Assembly (NCBI RefSeq): GCF_001650195.1
Contig: NZ_LXYR01000021.1
Span: 1 to 64,000, forward strand
Direction: 5' to 3'
DNA length: 64,000 nt
From: Phormidesmis priestleyi BC1401
GTDB taxonomy: Bacteria; Cyanobacteriota; Cyanobacteriia; Leptolyngbyales; Leptolyngbyaceae
The position numbers and the translations under genes are program-made. Numbering within the stretch: position 1 is the first letter of the stretch; each line of letters opens with the position of its first letter. This document shows positions 46,068-55,493 of the stretch, piece by piece. The notes below the pieces were generated by a model. The model worked only from the letters and a program-made list of their open reading frames with translations. It made no database searches and was not told the origin of the DNA.

Positions 46068-46307
46068 TTAACTCTCATCAGTCTCGGCATCTCTGAGAAA
46101 CAGCCGAATAAACTCTTCAGCCGCCTCTGGTTTGAGCTTTCGCAACGCCCGATAGATTTCAAATAACGCTTCTGCTAATGGATCTCTATCTTCACTCACC
46201 CAACGACTCATCACTGCGGGATTGATACCCATCGTCTTTGCAAGCTGGCTGCGCTTAATCTCGTGATTTATGAGTACTTGTTTGAGGGCGTTCCCTGCTC
46301 TTGCCAT
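46068..46307 (-). CDS. XRE-family helix-turn-helix regulator
   Basis: 79 aa. ALKQVLINHEIKRSQLAKTMGINPAVMSRWVSEDRDP is a Cro/C1-type HTH (about residues 7-43), with a short helical tail (EEFIRLFLRDAETDES). In one minus-strand unit with the damaged HicB-like gene. Likely regulates itself. A short dyad (TGTCA..TGACA, 46376-46387) lies in its upstream region. Confidence 0.85.
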   Translation of the reverse strand: MARAGNALKQVLINHEIKRSQLAKTMGINPAVMSRWVSEDRDPLAEALFEIYRALRKLKPEAAEEFIRLFLRDAETDES

Positions 46308-46375
46308 GCGCCAAATCTTAATAGAGCGTCGTATCTAAATTTGATTGCTAATTGACACCACCTCGTGTAAACTGA

Positions 46376-46387
46376 TGTCAGATGACA
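46376..46387. promoter_or_regulatory. Candidate operator between divergent small genes
   Basis: TGTCAGATGACA, a dyad with a 2-bp centre, lies 69 bp upstream of the XRE start and about 95 bp upstream of the divergent small gene at 46482. A TTGACA-like box is nearby (46353). Binding by the XRE protein is a guess. Confidence 0.3.
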
Positions 46388-46481
46388 CGAACGTTATCTA
46401 TCAATGGTTAAGAACCAGCCTCGCCCTGGAAAAGCATTTGGGCTGGTTTTTAGCTCCAATTCTCATGGAGACGTAATCATT

Positions 46482-46664
46482 ATGCCTTACAAAGACCGCC
46501 TAGAATCTTGGGCTGTCATCCGACTGCTGCCAAAAATGCAGCGAGTCACCGTTGCCCGTCGTCGCACCGCATCTGATGCCGAAGGTTGTTGTCAGATATT
46601 ACGCCGCTTAGAACCTGACGCTCAATTTATCGTGGTGTTCGATCGTCGAGAGCAACCCAGTTAG
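46482..46664 (+). CDS. Small hypothetical cyanobacterial protein
   Basis: 60 aa from ATG 46482 (MPYKDRLESWAVIRLLP), with GGAGAC about 10 bases upstream; the frame is open from 46404 but that part looks non-coding. Basic, with QRVTVARRRTASDAEGC and ARFIVVFD-like C-terminal strand. No known domain. Its TAG stop shares TTAG with the stop of the convergent ATPase gene. Confidence 0.6.
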   Translation: MPYKDRLESWAVIRLLPKMQRVTVARRRTASDAEGCCQILRRLEPDAQFIVVFDRREQPS

Positions 46665-47749
46665 CCCAATCGATATTTAAGCCAAAACCCCAAAAGCGGC
46701 AGCGCAATTTGATAGCCGTGATCTGCCCCATACACGAGTCCTTTTTGCTCCAAGCTGGCTAACGCTCCCTGCAAGCCGCCGCCCCTCGACAGATGATGTT
46801 TTTGAATATATTCCCGCGCATGAGGGCTATCGGTCGGGTCAAGCGCAAGGCTTTCTAGCACCCGCACTTGGCTATGAGGCAACAGCAAAATCAGCGATTC
46901 AAACGTGACGGACAGATCTTCGACGAGAGCGATCGCGCTGCGATGAACGTGATGAGGCTGAATAATTACAGGATGAAAAAGATCGTCACTTACCCGTTCA
47001 GACTGCCAGATGCGACGGGCAAGGGCGATCGTATCTCCAAAATGACCCTGCACATAGCCGAGAAATAATGCCTGACTCTCAGGCTCAAGCTGCAATCCCT
47101 TCGCTGTTATCGCGTCCACAATCCAGGGCTGCAAGTCTCGATCGGTGAGCGGTGCTAGAGAAACAACTTTTAGATCGCTCGGCTGAGTTTGTTGCTCTGC
47201 GACCGTAGCAATTAGCGCATAGCTGACTCGACTTTGCTGCTGAATTTCTTGGCGCAAATGATGTTCCCATTTACTGGTGCGATCCCACGATCGCAGGTGC
47301 GGAAAATTCTGAAACACGAGCACGACTCGGCAGTCTAGCCACTCTGCCATCTTTTGCGGCAGTGTCAGCAAAGCCTGAAATAATGACCACTCTTTCCCAG
47401 AAGACAGATGCCAAACCAGCGTTGCCCGTCCGCTTGAAGATGATTGCAAAACTACAGGCTGATCTTGGCTCCAGCGCTGGATTAGAGGATGTTCATCAGA
47501 GCCAAACGCCGACAGTAAGCCTTCTGCCAGCAGTTGAAGGAAGCGATCGCAGCTAGTTGCCCGCAGACAGTCAATTTCAACGACTCTTGCGCCAGAGTGT
47601 TTCGCCGCCCAGCGAATCAGAGTTCGTCGCCCAATTCCTGGCACTCCTGCTAAAAGCAAGTCTTCATCAGCCGCCAAAATTGCGCTGACCTGCTGCAATT
47701 CAGCCTGTCTGCCAACCAACCTTTGCGGAATAAACGGGTTATCAACCAT
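46661..47749 (-). CDS. P-loop ATPase (archaeal-ATPase/STAND-like) protein
   Basis: 362 aa. Starts with PFIPQRLVGRQAELQQV, the 'VGR' box of AAA/STAND ATPases, then Walker A GVPGIGRRT (about residues 35-43) and a hydrophobic Walker B-like strand CRVVLVFQNFPHL (about 147). The C-terminal part (LLPHSQVRVLESLALDPTD ... LSRGGGLQGALASLEQKGLV) is winged-helix-like. Soluble. Function unknown; possibly a regulatory ATPase. Confidence 0.75.
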   Translation of the reverse strand: MVDNPFIPQRLVGRQAELQQVSAILAADEDLLLAGVPGIGRRTLIRWAAKHSGARVVEIDCLRATSCDRFLQLLAEGLLSAFGSDEHPLIQRWSQDQPVVLQSSSSGRATLVWHLSSGKEWSLFQALLTLPQKMAEWLDCRVVLVFQNFPHLRSWDRTSKWEHHLRQEIQQQSRVSYALIATVAEQQTQPSDLKVVSLAPLTDRDLQPWIVDAITAKGLQLEPESQALFLGYVQGHFGDTIALARRIWQSERVSDDLFHPVIIQPHHVHRSAIALVEDLSVTFESLILLLPHSQVRVLESLALDPTDSPHAREYIQKHHLSRGGGLQGALASLEQKGLVYGADHGYQIALPLLGFWLKYRLG

Positions 47750-47822
47750 CTCACATTAAATCGGTGTACGAGCTTCCTGCTCCCTCTCCTCAAGAAAGAG
47801 CCTTTTCTCTCATTGAACATCT

Positions 47823-47897
47823 AGAGTATCGAGTCTATACTCTAAGTCAAGAAGTTTACACTATTTAATAGTGCTAAATCTAATTTCTAAGCACTAT
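47823..47897 (+). promoter_or_regulatory. Two dyads upstream of pacL (candidate operators)
   Basis: AGAGTAT/ATACTCT (47823-47843) and ATAGTGCT/AGCACTAT (47868-47897), both perfect, lie 40-115 bp upstream of the Ca2+ ATPase start, with a further AAGTGCT half-site at 47901. This spacing suits a metal-responsive repressor or promoter control; none is encoded next door. Confidence 0.4.
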
Positions 47898-47936
47898 GAT
47901 TAAGTGCTGTAGGCGTTCATTCCCTTATTCAATTCT

Positions 47937-50762
47937 ATGGCTCCTAATCTGCTTTCTCTCAACTCGGCATGGCACACGATCGACCCTGAACGATCGCTCG
48001 ACCTTTTGCACAGCGATCGCAAAACGGGGTTAACCCAACAACAAGTCGATGAACGGCTACAAGAATTTGGGACAAACGAATTAGAAGAAGTGAGCGGACG
48101 CAGCTCTTGGGAGATCTTGATCGACCAGTTTAAAAACGTGATGCTGCTGCTGCTAATCGGCGTAGCGCTGGTGTCTGGCGTTTTAGACTTGCTAGATTTG
48201 GTGCAGGGAGTCGGCAAACCGGGAGATATTCCTTTTAAAGACACGATCGCGATTTTGGCGATCGTGTTTCTCAATGGCGCATTGGGCTACTTTCAAGAAA
48301 GCCGCGCTGAGAAAGCGTTAGCCGCACTTAAACAACTGTCTTCTCCCAGAGTTCGGATTCTTCGCGATGGCAAAGTGCACGAAATCGACTCGGAGCAGCT
48401 CGTTCCGGGCGATGTGATGATGGTGGAAGCAGGAGTTCAATTAGCAGCCGATGGGCGACTGATCGAAACCTCAAACCTGCAAATCCGAGAATCTGCCCTA
48501 ACGGGAGAGGCTCAGGCTGTCAACAAACAAGCCGACCTGCACCTGCCAGAAGAGACTTCGCTCGGCGATCGCTTAAATCTAGTCTACCAGGGCACTGAAG
48601 TCGTTCAAGGTCGCGGCACCGTCGTCGTGACAGGCACCGGGATGCGAACCGAACTCGGCAAAATCGCTACCATGCTGCAAGCTGTCGAGACCGAGCCGAC
48701 TCCTCTACAGCAGCGAATGGATCAACTCAGTCAAGCGTTGGTGACTGGGGCGCTGATTCTGGTGGGTGTCGTGGTGATTGGGGGGCTAATTGCAGCTAGA
48801 AGCTTTGCGCCGCTTCGAGAATTGCTGCAAGTGTCGTTGAGTATGGCAGTCGCCGTTGTGCCAGAAGGGTTGCCTGCGGTAATCACCGTGACTTTGGCGA
48901 TCGGCACTCAGCGAATGGTGCGCCGCAATGCTCTGATTCGCAAACTCCCGGCAGTCGAAACTCTGGGTTCTGTCACCACAATTTGCTCTGACAAAACTGG
49001 AACATTGACGCAAAACAAAATGGTGGTGCAATCGTTTCATACTGCCAGCTTTTCGCCCAGTGTGACCGGAGAAGGCTATGTGCCTGAAGGCAAATTTCTG
49101 ATTCAAGGGCAGGTTGCCGACCCGATCGAGTATCCAGAAGTGCGATCTCTCCTGCTTGCCTGCACACTCTGCAACGATTCACTCTTGCAAGCAGAAAACG
49201 GAAAGTGGACAATTTTGGGCGACCCTACCGAAGGCGCACTGCTGGTCGTCGCCGCCAAAGCCGGATTAGAGCAAGACCAGTGGAACAGCAAACTGCCGCG
49301 TGTGTCTGAGATTCCGTTCACCTCAGAGCGGAAGCGCATGAGCGTGATTGTTCAAGATGCCGCTAACCTGCTGCAATCAGAAACAGGCTTTTTGGCAACG
49401 CCCTACTTGATGTTTACCAAAGGGTCGCCAGAGTTAGTTTTAGAACGATGCCAGAAGATTCAGTATGGCGATCGGGTTCAGGGTCTAACCGATGAGCAGC
49501 GCAGCCAAGTTCTAGAACGCAATAATCAACTTGCTGCCAGAGGGTTACGAGTTTTAGGATTTGCCTATAAACCGTTAGATACTGTTCCACCTGAAGGTTC
49601 GGACTCGGCAGAAAATGACTTAATCTGGCTCGGCTTGGTCGATATGCTCGATGCCCCTCGGCTAGAAGTCCGGGATGCTGTGGCTCGTTGCCGCACAGCC
49701 GGGATCCGTCCGGTGATGATCACGGGAGATCATCAACTCACCGCCCAAGCGATCGCCGAAAACCTGGGGATCTCTAAACCCGGCGACGAAGTGCTGATTG
49801 GACGCGACCTCGAAAAAATGGACTTGCCAGAACTCGAACGGCACGTCGATCGCGTTAGCATCTATGCTCGTGTTGCCCCCGAACACAAACTGCGAATCGT
49901 GCAGGCGCTTCAGCGTAAAGGCAAAATTGTTGCGATGACGGGTGACGGGGTAAACGACGCTCCTGCCCTCAAGCAAGCCGATATTGGGATTGCAATGGGC
50001 ATCACCGGAACCGATGTCAGCAAAGAAGCCAGCGATATGGTCTTGTTAGACGATAACTTCGCCACGATCGTCGCTGCCACCGAAGAAGGTCGCGTGGTCT
50101 ACACCAACATTCGTCGCTTTATCAAATACATTCTCGGCTCTAACATTGGCGAAGTGTTGACGATCGCCGCCTCGCCGCTGCTATTGCCGATCGGGGGCGT
50201 TCCTCTGTCTCCCCTCCAGATTTTGTGGATGAACCTCGTGACTGATGGATTGCCCGCTTTAGCGCTAGCGGTCGAGCCTGCCGAATCCAATGTGATGAAT
50301 CGTCCTCCCAATCACCCAGATGAAAACATTTTTTCTCGCGGTTTGGGCGCTTACATGATTCGCATCGGCATCGTCTTGGCAGTGTTGACCATCACTCTCA
50401 TGGTGGGATCTTACCAATACACCACTCAACATTTTGGCAACGGTTTAGATGCCGATCGCTGGAAAACGATGGTGTTCACAACCCTGTGCATTGCTCAAAT
50501 GGGACACGCGATCGCCATTCGCTCAAATTCTAAATTGACGATCGAGCTAGACCCGCGCACTAATCCCTATGTTTGGGGTGCTGTCATCATCACCACAATT
50601 CTGCAACTGCTGTTGATCTACGTCGCCCCCCTGCGAAGCTTCTTTGGCACTCACTACCTCACCTTAAACGAGCTTGGAGTTTGCATCGGTTTCAGCGCCC
50701 TGATGTTTGTATGGATTGAGATGGAGAAGCTATTTGTGCGCTGGTTTGTCAATCGTCGATAA
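47937..50762 (+). CDS. pacL: P2-type cation-transporting ATPase (PacL-like, Ca2+)
   Basis: Membrane ion pump, 941 aa. An N-terminal cation-ATPase domain precedes paired transmembrane segments near residues 62-80 and 85-110. The actuator domain has [11 protein letters not shown] (TGE loop); the phosphorylated Asp352 is in [34 protein letters not shown] completes the P domain. M4 has [13 protein letters not shown], the PEGL motif characteristic of SERCA-type Ca2+ pumps. C-terminal helices M5-M10 are present ([15 protein letters not shown]). Likely exports Ca2+ from the cytoplasm. Followed by a hairpin terminator. Confidence 0.93.
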   Translation: MAPNLLSLNSAWHTIDPERSLDLLHSDRKTGLTQQQVDERLQEFGTNELEEVSGRSSWEILIDQFKNVMLLLLIGVALVSGVLDLLDLVQGVGKPGDIPFKDTIAILAIVFLNGALGYFQESRAEKALAALKQLSSPRVRILRDGKVHEIDSEQLVPGDVMMVEAGVQLAADGRLIETSNLQIRESALTGEAQAVNKQADLHLPEETSLGDRLNLVYQGTEVVQGRGTVVVTGTGMRTELGKIATMLQAVETEPTPLQQRMDQLSQALVTGALILVGVVVIGGLIAARSFAPLRELLQVSLSMAVAVVPEGLPAVITVTLAIGTQRMVRRNALIRKLPAVETLGSVTTICSDKTGTLTQNKMVVQSFHTASFSPSVTGEGYVPEGKFLIQGQVADPIEYPEVRSLLLACTLCNDSLLQAENGKWTILGDPTEGALLVVAAKAGLEQDQWNSKLPRVSEIPFTSERKRMSVIVQDAANLLQSETGFLATPYLMFTKGSPELVLERCQKIQYGDRVQGLTDEQRSQVLERNNQLAARGLRVLGFAYKPLDTVPPEGSDSAENDLIWLGLVDMLDAPRLEVRDAVARCRTAGIRPVMITGDHQLTAQAIAENLGISKPGDEVLIGRDLEKMDLPELERHVDRVSIYARVAPEHKLRIVQALQRKGKIVAMTGDGVNDAPALKQADIGIAMGITGTDVSKEASDMVLLDDNFATIVAATEEGRVVYTNIRRFIKYILGSNIGEVLTIAASPLLLPIGGVPLSPLQILWMNLVTDGLPALALAVEPAESNVMNRPPNHPDENIFSRGLGAYMIRIGIVLAVLTITLMVGSYQYTTQHFGNGLDADRWKTMVFTTLCIAQMGHAIAIRSNSKLTIELDPRTNPYVWGAVIITTILQLLLIYVAPLRSFFGTHYLTLNELGVCIGFSALMFVWIEMEKLFVRWFVNRR

Positions 50763-50781
50763 AACGATTTAGATCCAGTTA

Positions 50782-50826
50782 AAAAGCCTTGAGGGTATTG
50801 AAACAATAGATACTTTCAAGGCTTTT
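50782..50826 (+). terminator. Terminator after pacL
   Basis: Perfect 11-bp inverted repeat AAAAGCCTTGA / TCAAGGCTTTT around a 23-nt loop, 20 bp after the stop codon, with A and T runs at the ends of the stem. Confidence 0.7.
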
Positions 50827-51012
50827 GAGTTACTTAATGAAATTTAATCAACATTCTCGAAGCCGTGCACAACCATCTTCTGACCTTTCATCTCAAAAAG
50901 TCTTACTGAACTTGCTTATTTCCTAATCATCGAAAATCTATCCCAGGGTATACTTTACGAAATCTTAACTCCCTCTTAAGGGAGTAGACAGCACCCATTG
51001 GAGATAGATGCA

Positions 51013-51381
51013 GTGCAACAAAGTAATTCTCTAGAACTTGAAACCGACCTGAGTCGATTAACCAGTGCCTTCGCAACTCGCAGCACGACGATTGGCAAAG
51101 AGGTGATCGCCAGTCTGAGAAGTCGGCTGACTCTGCGCGACGTAGCCGGAATGGTGATCGTCAGCCTCGAACGCCTTGTTTGGCAAGATCCACTGTCGTT
51201 TTGCTGGGCAATCGAAAACACGGTTCCTGGCTATGTGATGCGAGAAATCAGAAAAATCACCTCGATCACCGTCTACAAACGTCTCATCGATCGAGGTCTA
51301 GAGCCGGGGCAAGACTTCAGCATGGATGCCGAAGGGAACATTTTGTTTAGCGATCGGGTGAAGGTCACCGTTTTTAGCTAA
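51013..51381 (+). CDS. Hypothetical protein
   Basis: About 122 aa. The GTG at 51013 has GGAG nine bases upstream; an in-frame TTG at 50998 is an alternative. Mostly helical and soluble: RLTSAFATRSTTIGKEVIASL, RDVAGMVIVSLERLVW, and a C-terminal basic/acidic strand pair (DRGLEPGQDFSMDAEGNIL). No recognised domain. A short hairpin (ACTCCC/GGGAGT, 50969-50986) lies upstream. Confidence 0.6.
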   Translation: MQQSNSLELETDLSRLTSAFATRSTTIGKEVIASLRSRLTLRDVAGMVIVSLERLVWQDPLSFCWAIENTVPGYVMREIRKITSITVYKRLIDRGLEPGQDFSMDAEGNILFSDRVKVTVFS

Positions 51382-51501
51382 TTTAGAAAGGCTGATGCCT
51401 GTGTAGAAACCTATCCAGCTTGGGCAACTTATCAGTAGGGTGCAACGTGATTCGTCACCAGCGATTCCACGATTCTAATCAAACCCCTCACCATAGTTAC
51501 C

Positions 51502-52494
51502 ATGCTGGATTTCACCGTCGCCATCCGCACATTTAACGGGGCAAAGCGTCTTCCCCTCGTCCTCGATCGCCTGCGAACTCAGATTCAAACCAAGACGATC
51601 GCTTGGGAAGTGCTCGTAGTCGATAACAACAGCAACGACGACACTGCACGAGTCATTCAGAGCTATCAAGCCACTTGGGTAGGTCAGTGCCCATTGCGCT
51701 ATGTGTTTGAACCTCAGCAAGGAGCCGCGATCGCCCGTCGCCGCGCTATTCAAGAAGCCGAGGGTCGCCTCATCGGTTTTTTAGATGACGACAATCTGCC
51801 CTCTGAAGATTGGGTGGCTTCCGCCGTTGCTTTTGGGCAGGTCAACCCTAAAGCTGGAGCATTTGGCAGTCGGATTCGGGGCGTTTTTGAGACAGAAATC
51901 CCGAAAAACTTTGAGAAAATCTCGGCATATCTAGCAATCAAAGGAAACACTCAACAGTATTGCTACGACACTTATAAAAAAGGACTGCCTGCTGGGGCAG
52001 GACTCGTTGTGCGGCGGCAAGCGTGGCTAGAGAGCGTTCCGACTCATCTCGTTCTTCAGGGTCCGACGGGCGATCGGCTACCGACAAAAAGTGAAGAGAT
52101 CGAAGCTTTGTTCTACCTCCGCAAAGCAGGCTGGGAAATTTGGCATCATCCGACGATGCAAATTGAGCACCACATCCCTGCACGGCGCTTGGAGAGAGAT
52201 TATTTGCTCAACTTTTTTCACACGTTAGGTCTGAGCCGTCATCGTTTGAGAATGCTCCGCTTTGTGCCCTGGCAGCGCCCTGTGATGACGATCGTGTATT
52301 TAGTCAGCGACCTCTGCAAGATTACTAGCTCCTTTGTTCGCCATCACAAAATACTTAAAACTGATGTGGTCGCCGCCTGTGAGATGCAGGCTTTAATCGG
52401 TAGCTTGTTCAGCCCTTTCTATCTGCTTAAGAAAAATCTGTTGCCAGTCAATCAGCAGCCCCATCCAGTTGCAAAAACGCAGTCTTGTCTCTAA
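51502..52494 (+). CDS. hpsE: HpsE-like family 2 glycosyltransferase
   Basis: 330 aa GT2 enzyme of the hormogonium-polysaccharide type, probably adding sugars to an exported polysaccharide used in gliding. LDFTVAIRTFNGAKRLPLVL at the start, VVDNNSNDDTARVI (about residues 46-59), the DxD-like metal site GFLDDDNLPSEDW (about 92-104) and GAGLVVRRQAWLESVP (about 164-179). No transmembrane segments. First of three consecutive glycosyltransferase genes; the next is a close paralogue. Gene symbol is by resemblance. Confidence 0.82.
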   Translation: MLDFTVAIRTFNGAKRLPLVLDRLRTQIQTKTIAWEVLVVDNNSNDDTARVIQSYQATWVGQCPLRYVFEPQQGAAIARRRAIQEAEGRLIGFLDDDNLPSEDWVASAVAFGQVNPKAGAFGSRIRGVFETEIPKNFEKISAYLAIKGNTQQYCYDTYKKGLPAGAGLVVRRQAWLESVPTHLVLQGPTGDRLPTKSEEIEALFYLRKAGWEIWHHPTMQIEHHIPARRLERDYLLNFFHTLGLSRHRLRMLRFVPWQRPVMTIVYLVSDLCKITSSFVRHHKILKTDVVAACEMQALIGSLFSPFYLLKKNLLPVNQQPHPVAKTQSCL

Positions 52495-52543
52495 TTGGTC
52501 GATTCTTCTCAAGCATTTTAGTCTCTAATTCTATTTATAAATA

Positions 52544-53488
52544 ATGCTAGATTTTACAGTTGCTATTTGCACCTACAACGGAGCGAATCGGATCAAGCAA
52601 GTATTAGAGCGGCTGCACTCGCAGGTCAATCTCCAAGGCATTCAGTGGGAGATTGTGGTCGTTGACAACAACAGCACCGATCACATTCAGCAAGTCATTG
52701 ACGATTATCAAAAGAGTCGCTTTTCTGCAACGACACTGCGCTATTTGGTTGAGCCTCAGCAAGGAGTCGCTTTTGCTAGACTTCGGGCAGTTCAAGAAGC
52801 ACAAGGCAATCTCGTTGGCTTTCTCGACGATGACACTCTCCCAGATGAAACCTGGCTTGCAAACGCCTACAAATTTGCCCAAACTCATCCACAAGCAGGA
52901 GCCTTTGGAGGGCAGATTCACGGCGAATTTGAAGTTGAACCATCACCAGAATTTAAGCACGTTGCTATTTTTTTGGCGATCGTCGAGCGAGGTTCAACCC
53001 CACATCTTTACACAAAAGTCCTTCCCCCCGGAGCAGGACTCGTCGTGCGACGGCAGGCGTGGCTAGAAAGTGTTCCTCAAAAACCGTTTCTGTCAGGACG
53101 TACCACCCAGTCAATGTTAACGAGCGAAGACATTGCAGCGATCGTGCACATTCAAAAAGCAGGCTGGGAAATTTGGTATAACCCAGAACAGCACCTCTAT
53201 CATCAAATTCCGGCTTGGCGATTAGAGCGCACGTATCTTCTAAACCTAGTGCGAGGAATTGGATTAGCCAAACATCACATCCGCATGATGCGCCTCAGCG
53301 CTTGGCAGCGTCCCCTGGCTTTTCCGGTTTACCTCACCAATGATCTCATCAAAACAGTTTCTTATTTTGTCAAACATCAAAAATTACTCAAAAAAGACCT
53401 GTCCACCGCTTGTCAAATGGAGCTATTGACCAGTAGCGTAGCCAGCCCATTTTATCTCTGGAGTCGTCATCTAAACTTAAAAAAATAA
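52544..53488 (+). CDS. HpsE-like family 2 glycosyltransferase, tandem paralogue
   Basis: 314 aa, clearly similar end-to-end to the preceding gene: LDFTVAICTYNGANRIKQVL, VVDNNSTDHIQQVI, GFLDDDTLPDETW, the shared GAGLVVRRQAWLESVP and a C-terminal LERTYLLNLVRGIGLAKHHIRMM. The two probably arose by tandem duplication and may act at successive steps. 49 bp separate them. The next gene starts 1 bp after this stop, so these two are coupled. Confidence 0.82.
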   Translation: MLDFTVAICTYNGANRIKQVLERLHSQVNLQGIQWEIVVVDNNSTDHIQQVIDDYQKSRFSATTLRYLVEPQQGVAFARLRAVQEAQGNLVGFLDDDTLPDETWLANAYKFAQTHPQAGAFGGQIHGEFEVEPSPEFKHVAIFLAIVERGSTPHLYTKVLPPGAGLVVRRQAWLESVPQKPFLSGRTTQSMLTSEDIAAIVHIQKAGWEIWYNPEQHLYHQIPAWRLERTYLLNLVRGIGLAKHHIRMMRLSAWQRPLAFPVYLTNDLIKTVSYFVKHQKLLKKDLSTACQMELLTSSVASPFYLWSRHLNLKK

Positions 53489-53489
53489 G

Positions 53490-54605
53490 ATGAAACTTAA
53501 GATGAAACTATTGATTCAACACACTCATCGTAGAGATGAAATTTCTGGGGTTCTGACTTATATTCAGTCAATTCAGACAGAGCTAAACTTGAGAGGAATT
53601 GAAACTAAAGTAATTTCAACGACTGACAGTTCGTTGCAACAATGGGTCGGCGCTATTCTTTGGGCTGATTTCGTTCACATGAATTCTAATCACTTGTTCT
53701 TTGCGTGTTTGTGTAAGATTCTCATCAAAAGAGTTGTCATTAAATATCATTATTTATTCTACTCATCCATTCACTTTACTTATCAAGAAATGCCTTTATC
53801 ACAGAGGCTAAAAGCAGAGTTTATTCACTCATTACCTAAGTCTAACTATCCTTTAAAGTGGAAGTTGCATACAGTCGTAAAACTCGCTAAACTAGCGACT
53901 CGTTTTTTAACAGCATTGGTTGTCGATCGCCACACTGCCTGTAGTCAATTTTTAGCAGATTCCCACAGCTTCCCTTGGAAGGTGGAAACCTTATATAATC
54001 CCATCCAAGCTCAGGATCAAGGTGCTCACAAAACAGTCAATGAATTATCTAAACCGCATTCGTTTGTTTATGTCGGGCGGCTCAACTCAGATAAAGGCGT
54101 TGATTTACTTCTAAAAGCAACTCAACTGCTTCAGGCTCAAAACAAAGACTTTCGCGTGTTGATTATTGGAGATGGCGGAGAAGTCAAAGCGCTCCGAGAC
54201 TTAGCAGCAGCGCTCGACATTTCAAACTGCGTTGAGTTTTTAGGGAACTACTCTCAACCCAAAATATTGCCGATCGTTCGATCGTCGCTTGCGCTGGTCG
54301 CACCTTCTCGTTGGCAAGAACCCGCTGGCTATGTCGTGCTTGAAGCCTCTAGCGTGGCAACCTGCTCGATCGCTGCCAATGTTGGCGGTTTACCAGAAAT
54401 GGCAGGGTCGCACAACTTCCTGTGTGAGCGAGAAAACGTTGAAGAATTAGCGGCAGCTATGCGGGTTTGCCTCGATTGTCCCCAAGATGCTATTGAACGG
54501 GGCAAAAGAGCAACCGAATATGTTAGAGAGAAGTTTTCTCCTGCTCAAACTGTTGACCAACTCATTCAAATCTATCGAGAACTTAGCCCAGATTTTAAGC
54601 TATAA
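53490..54605 (+). CDS. Family 4 (GT-B) glycosyltransferase
   Basis: 371 aa retaining-type glycosyltransferase. The N-terminal half starts KLLIQHTHRRDEISGVLTYIQSIQTEL; the C-terminal GT4 domain starts FVYVGRLNSDKGVDLLLKA (about residue 188), then VLIIGDGGE, VEFLGNYSQ and the E-x7-E region SRWQEPAGYVVLEASSVAT (about 273-291). Begins 1 bp after the HpsE-like stop; ATG at 53502 is an alternative start. Its codons are AT-richer than its neighbours in the first half. Part of the polysaccharide glycosyltransferase trio. Confidence 0.87.
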   Translation: MKLKMKLLIQHTHRRDEISGVLTYIQSIQTELNLRGIETKVISTTDSSLQQWVGAILWADFVHMNSNHLFFACLCKILIKRVVIKYHYLFYSSIHFTYQEMPLSQRLKAEFIHSLPKSNYPLKWKLHTVVKLAKLATRFLTALVVDRHTACSQFLADSHSFPWKVETLYNPIQAQDQGAHKTVNELSKPHSFVYVGRLNSDKGVDLLLKATQLLQAQNKDFRVLIIGDGGEVKALRDLAAALDISNCVEFLGNYSQPKILPIVRSSLALVAPSRWQEPAGYVVLEASSVATCSIAANVGGLPEMAGSHNFLCERENVEELAAAMRVCLDCPQDAIERGKRATEYVREKFSPAQTVDQLIQIYRELSPDFKL

Positions 54606-55241
54606 GTCATTATCTGTTGACGGCTACTGCGTCCATGACTCGCTGCATATCGAGTAAGAAAATTGCCAGCGTCGCCTTGCCTTGAGGCAATACAGCGACT
54701 CGCGATATTTAAGGGGTGCCCATTGCAATAAGGTTCTGGCAATCTGCGAATCATGTTGAGCGGGAGATTGTAATGTTCTGAACAAGGTTTTCTTAGAATG
54801 AGACATGGTTTCAGGAAACGTTATCTCCAATACTGGAAAGGCTCTAATGGTACTCGAACCTGTAAAGTGCCCCAATTGCAGTGGGATGAAGGAGCCATCC
54901 GGAATTGAGAATTTTACACGGACGGTTGGGGCGCTTGCGAAAGACACCTCAACGCTCAACACCAGGTCGGGAAAATCAACACGTAAAAGATCGAACGTAG
55001 CCATCTGACGTTACGAACTCGAATTAAGCGATTAACCCGAAAGACCATTTGCTTTTCCAAGTCGATTCAGATGCACGATATCGTGCTGGGCTTACTCATC
55101 AATCGATTTGAGTCTGGTCGCTCTGTCTGATCTTGAGACTACCTTGTCTAGAACACCACCTGAGGGGCAGTGATGACTCAGGAAACTACTGAAGAAGAAT
55201 CTGTAATTTTTTCTTGAGGAAACTCACTTATAAAATTCGGC
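54606..55241. other. Non-coding or decayed region
   Basis: About 640 bp without a convincing gene. On the minus strand, 54624-55004 is open (MATFDLLRVDFPDLVLSVE...) and a short frame ending at 54610 reads RVAVLPQGKATLAIFLLD and MQRVMDAVAVNR; the two look like coding sequence out of frame with each other, possibly an old pseudogene. I could not assign a family. The part 55010-55241 shows nothing. Confidence 0.35.
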
Positions 55242-55405
55242 GTTGCTGAATCGATCGATGAAGCACAGGTTTTACCCTCACCCTAGCCCTCTCCCTAATG
55301 GAGAGGGGACAAGAGTTCTGGCTCCCTTCCTCCCTAGGGAGAAGGGTTGGGCAAAGCTCTCGCCCCACTGCGTGAGGAGGGCATTTCATATCTGCATTCA
55401 GCAAC
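55242..55405 (+). repeat. Dispersed miniature palindromic repeat, copy 6 (end type I)
   Basis: Perfect 10-bp terminal inverted repeats GTTGCTGAAT / ATTCAGCAAC. The core is as in the other copies. Shares flanking internal sequence CATTTCATATCTGCATTCAG with copy 5, so these two are the closest relatives. Confidence 0.9.
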
Positions 55406-55493
55406 ACCTAAAATCCCTATATTTCGTTGAGATCGCTTTACATGAGCAGTGAAAAGTGAGTAAGGCTCCATACTTCACTTCTTCTAGACTGCA

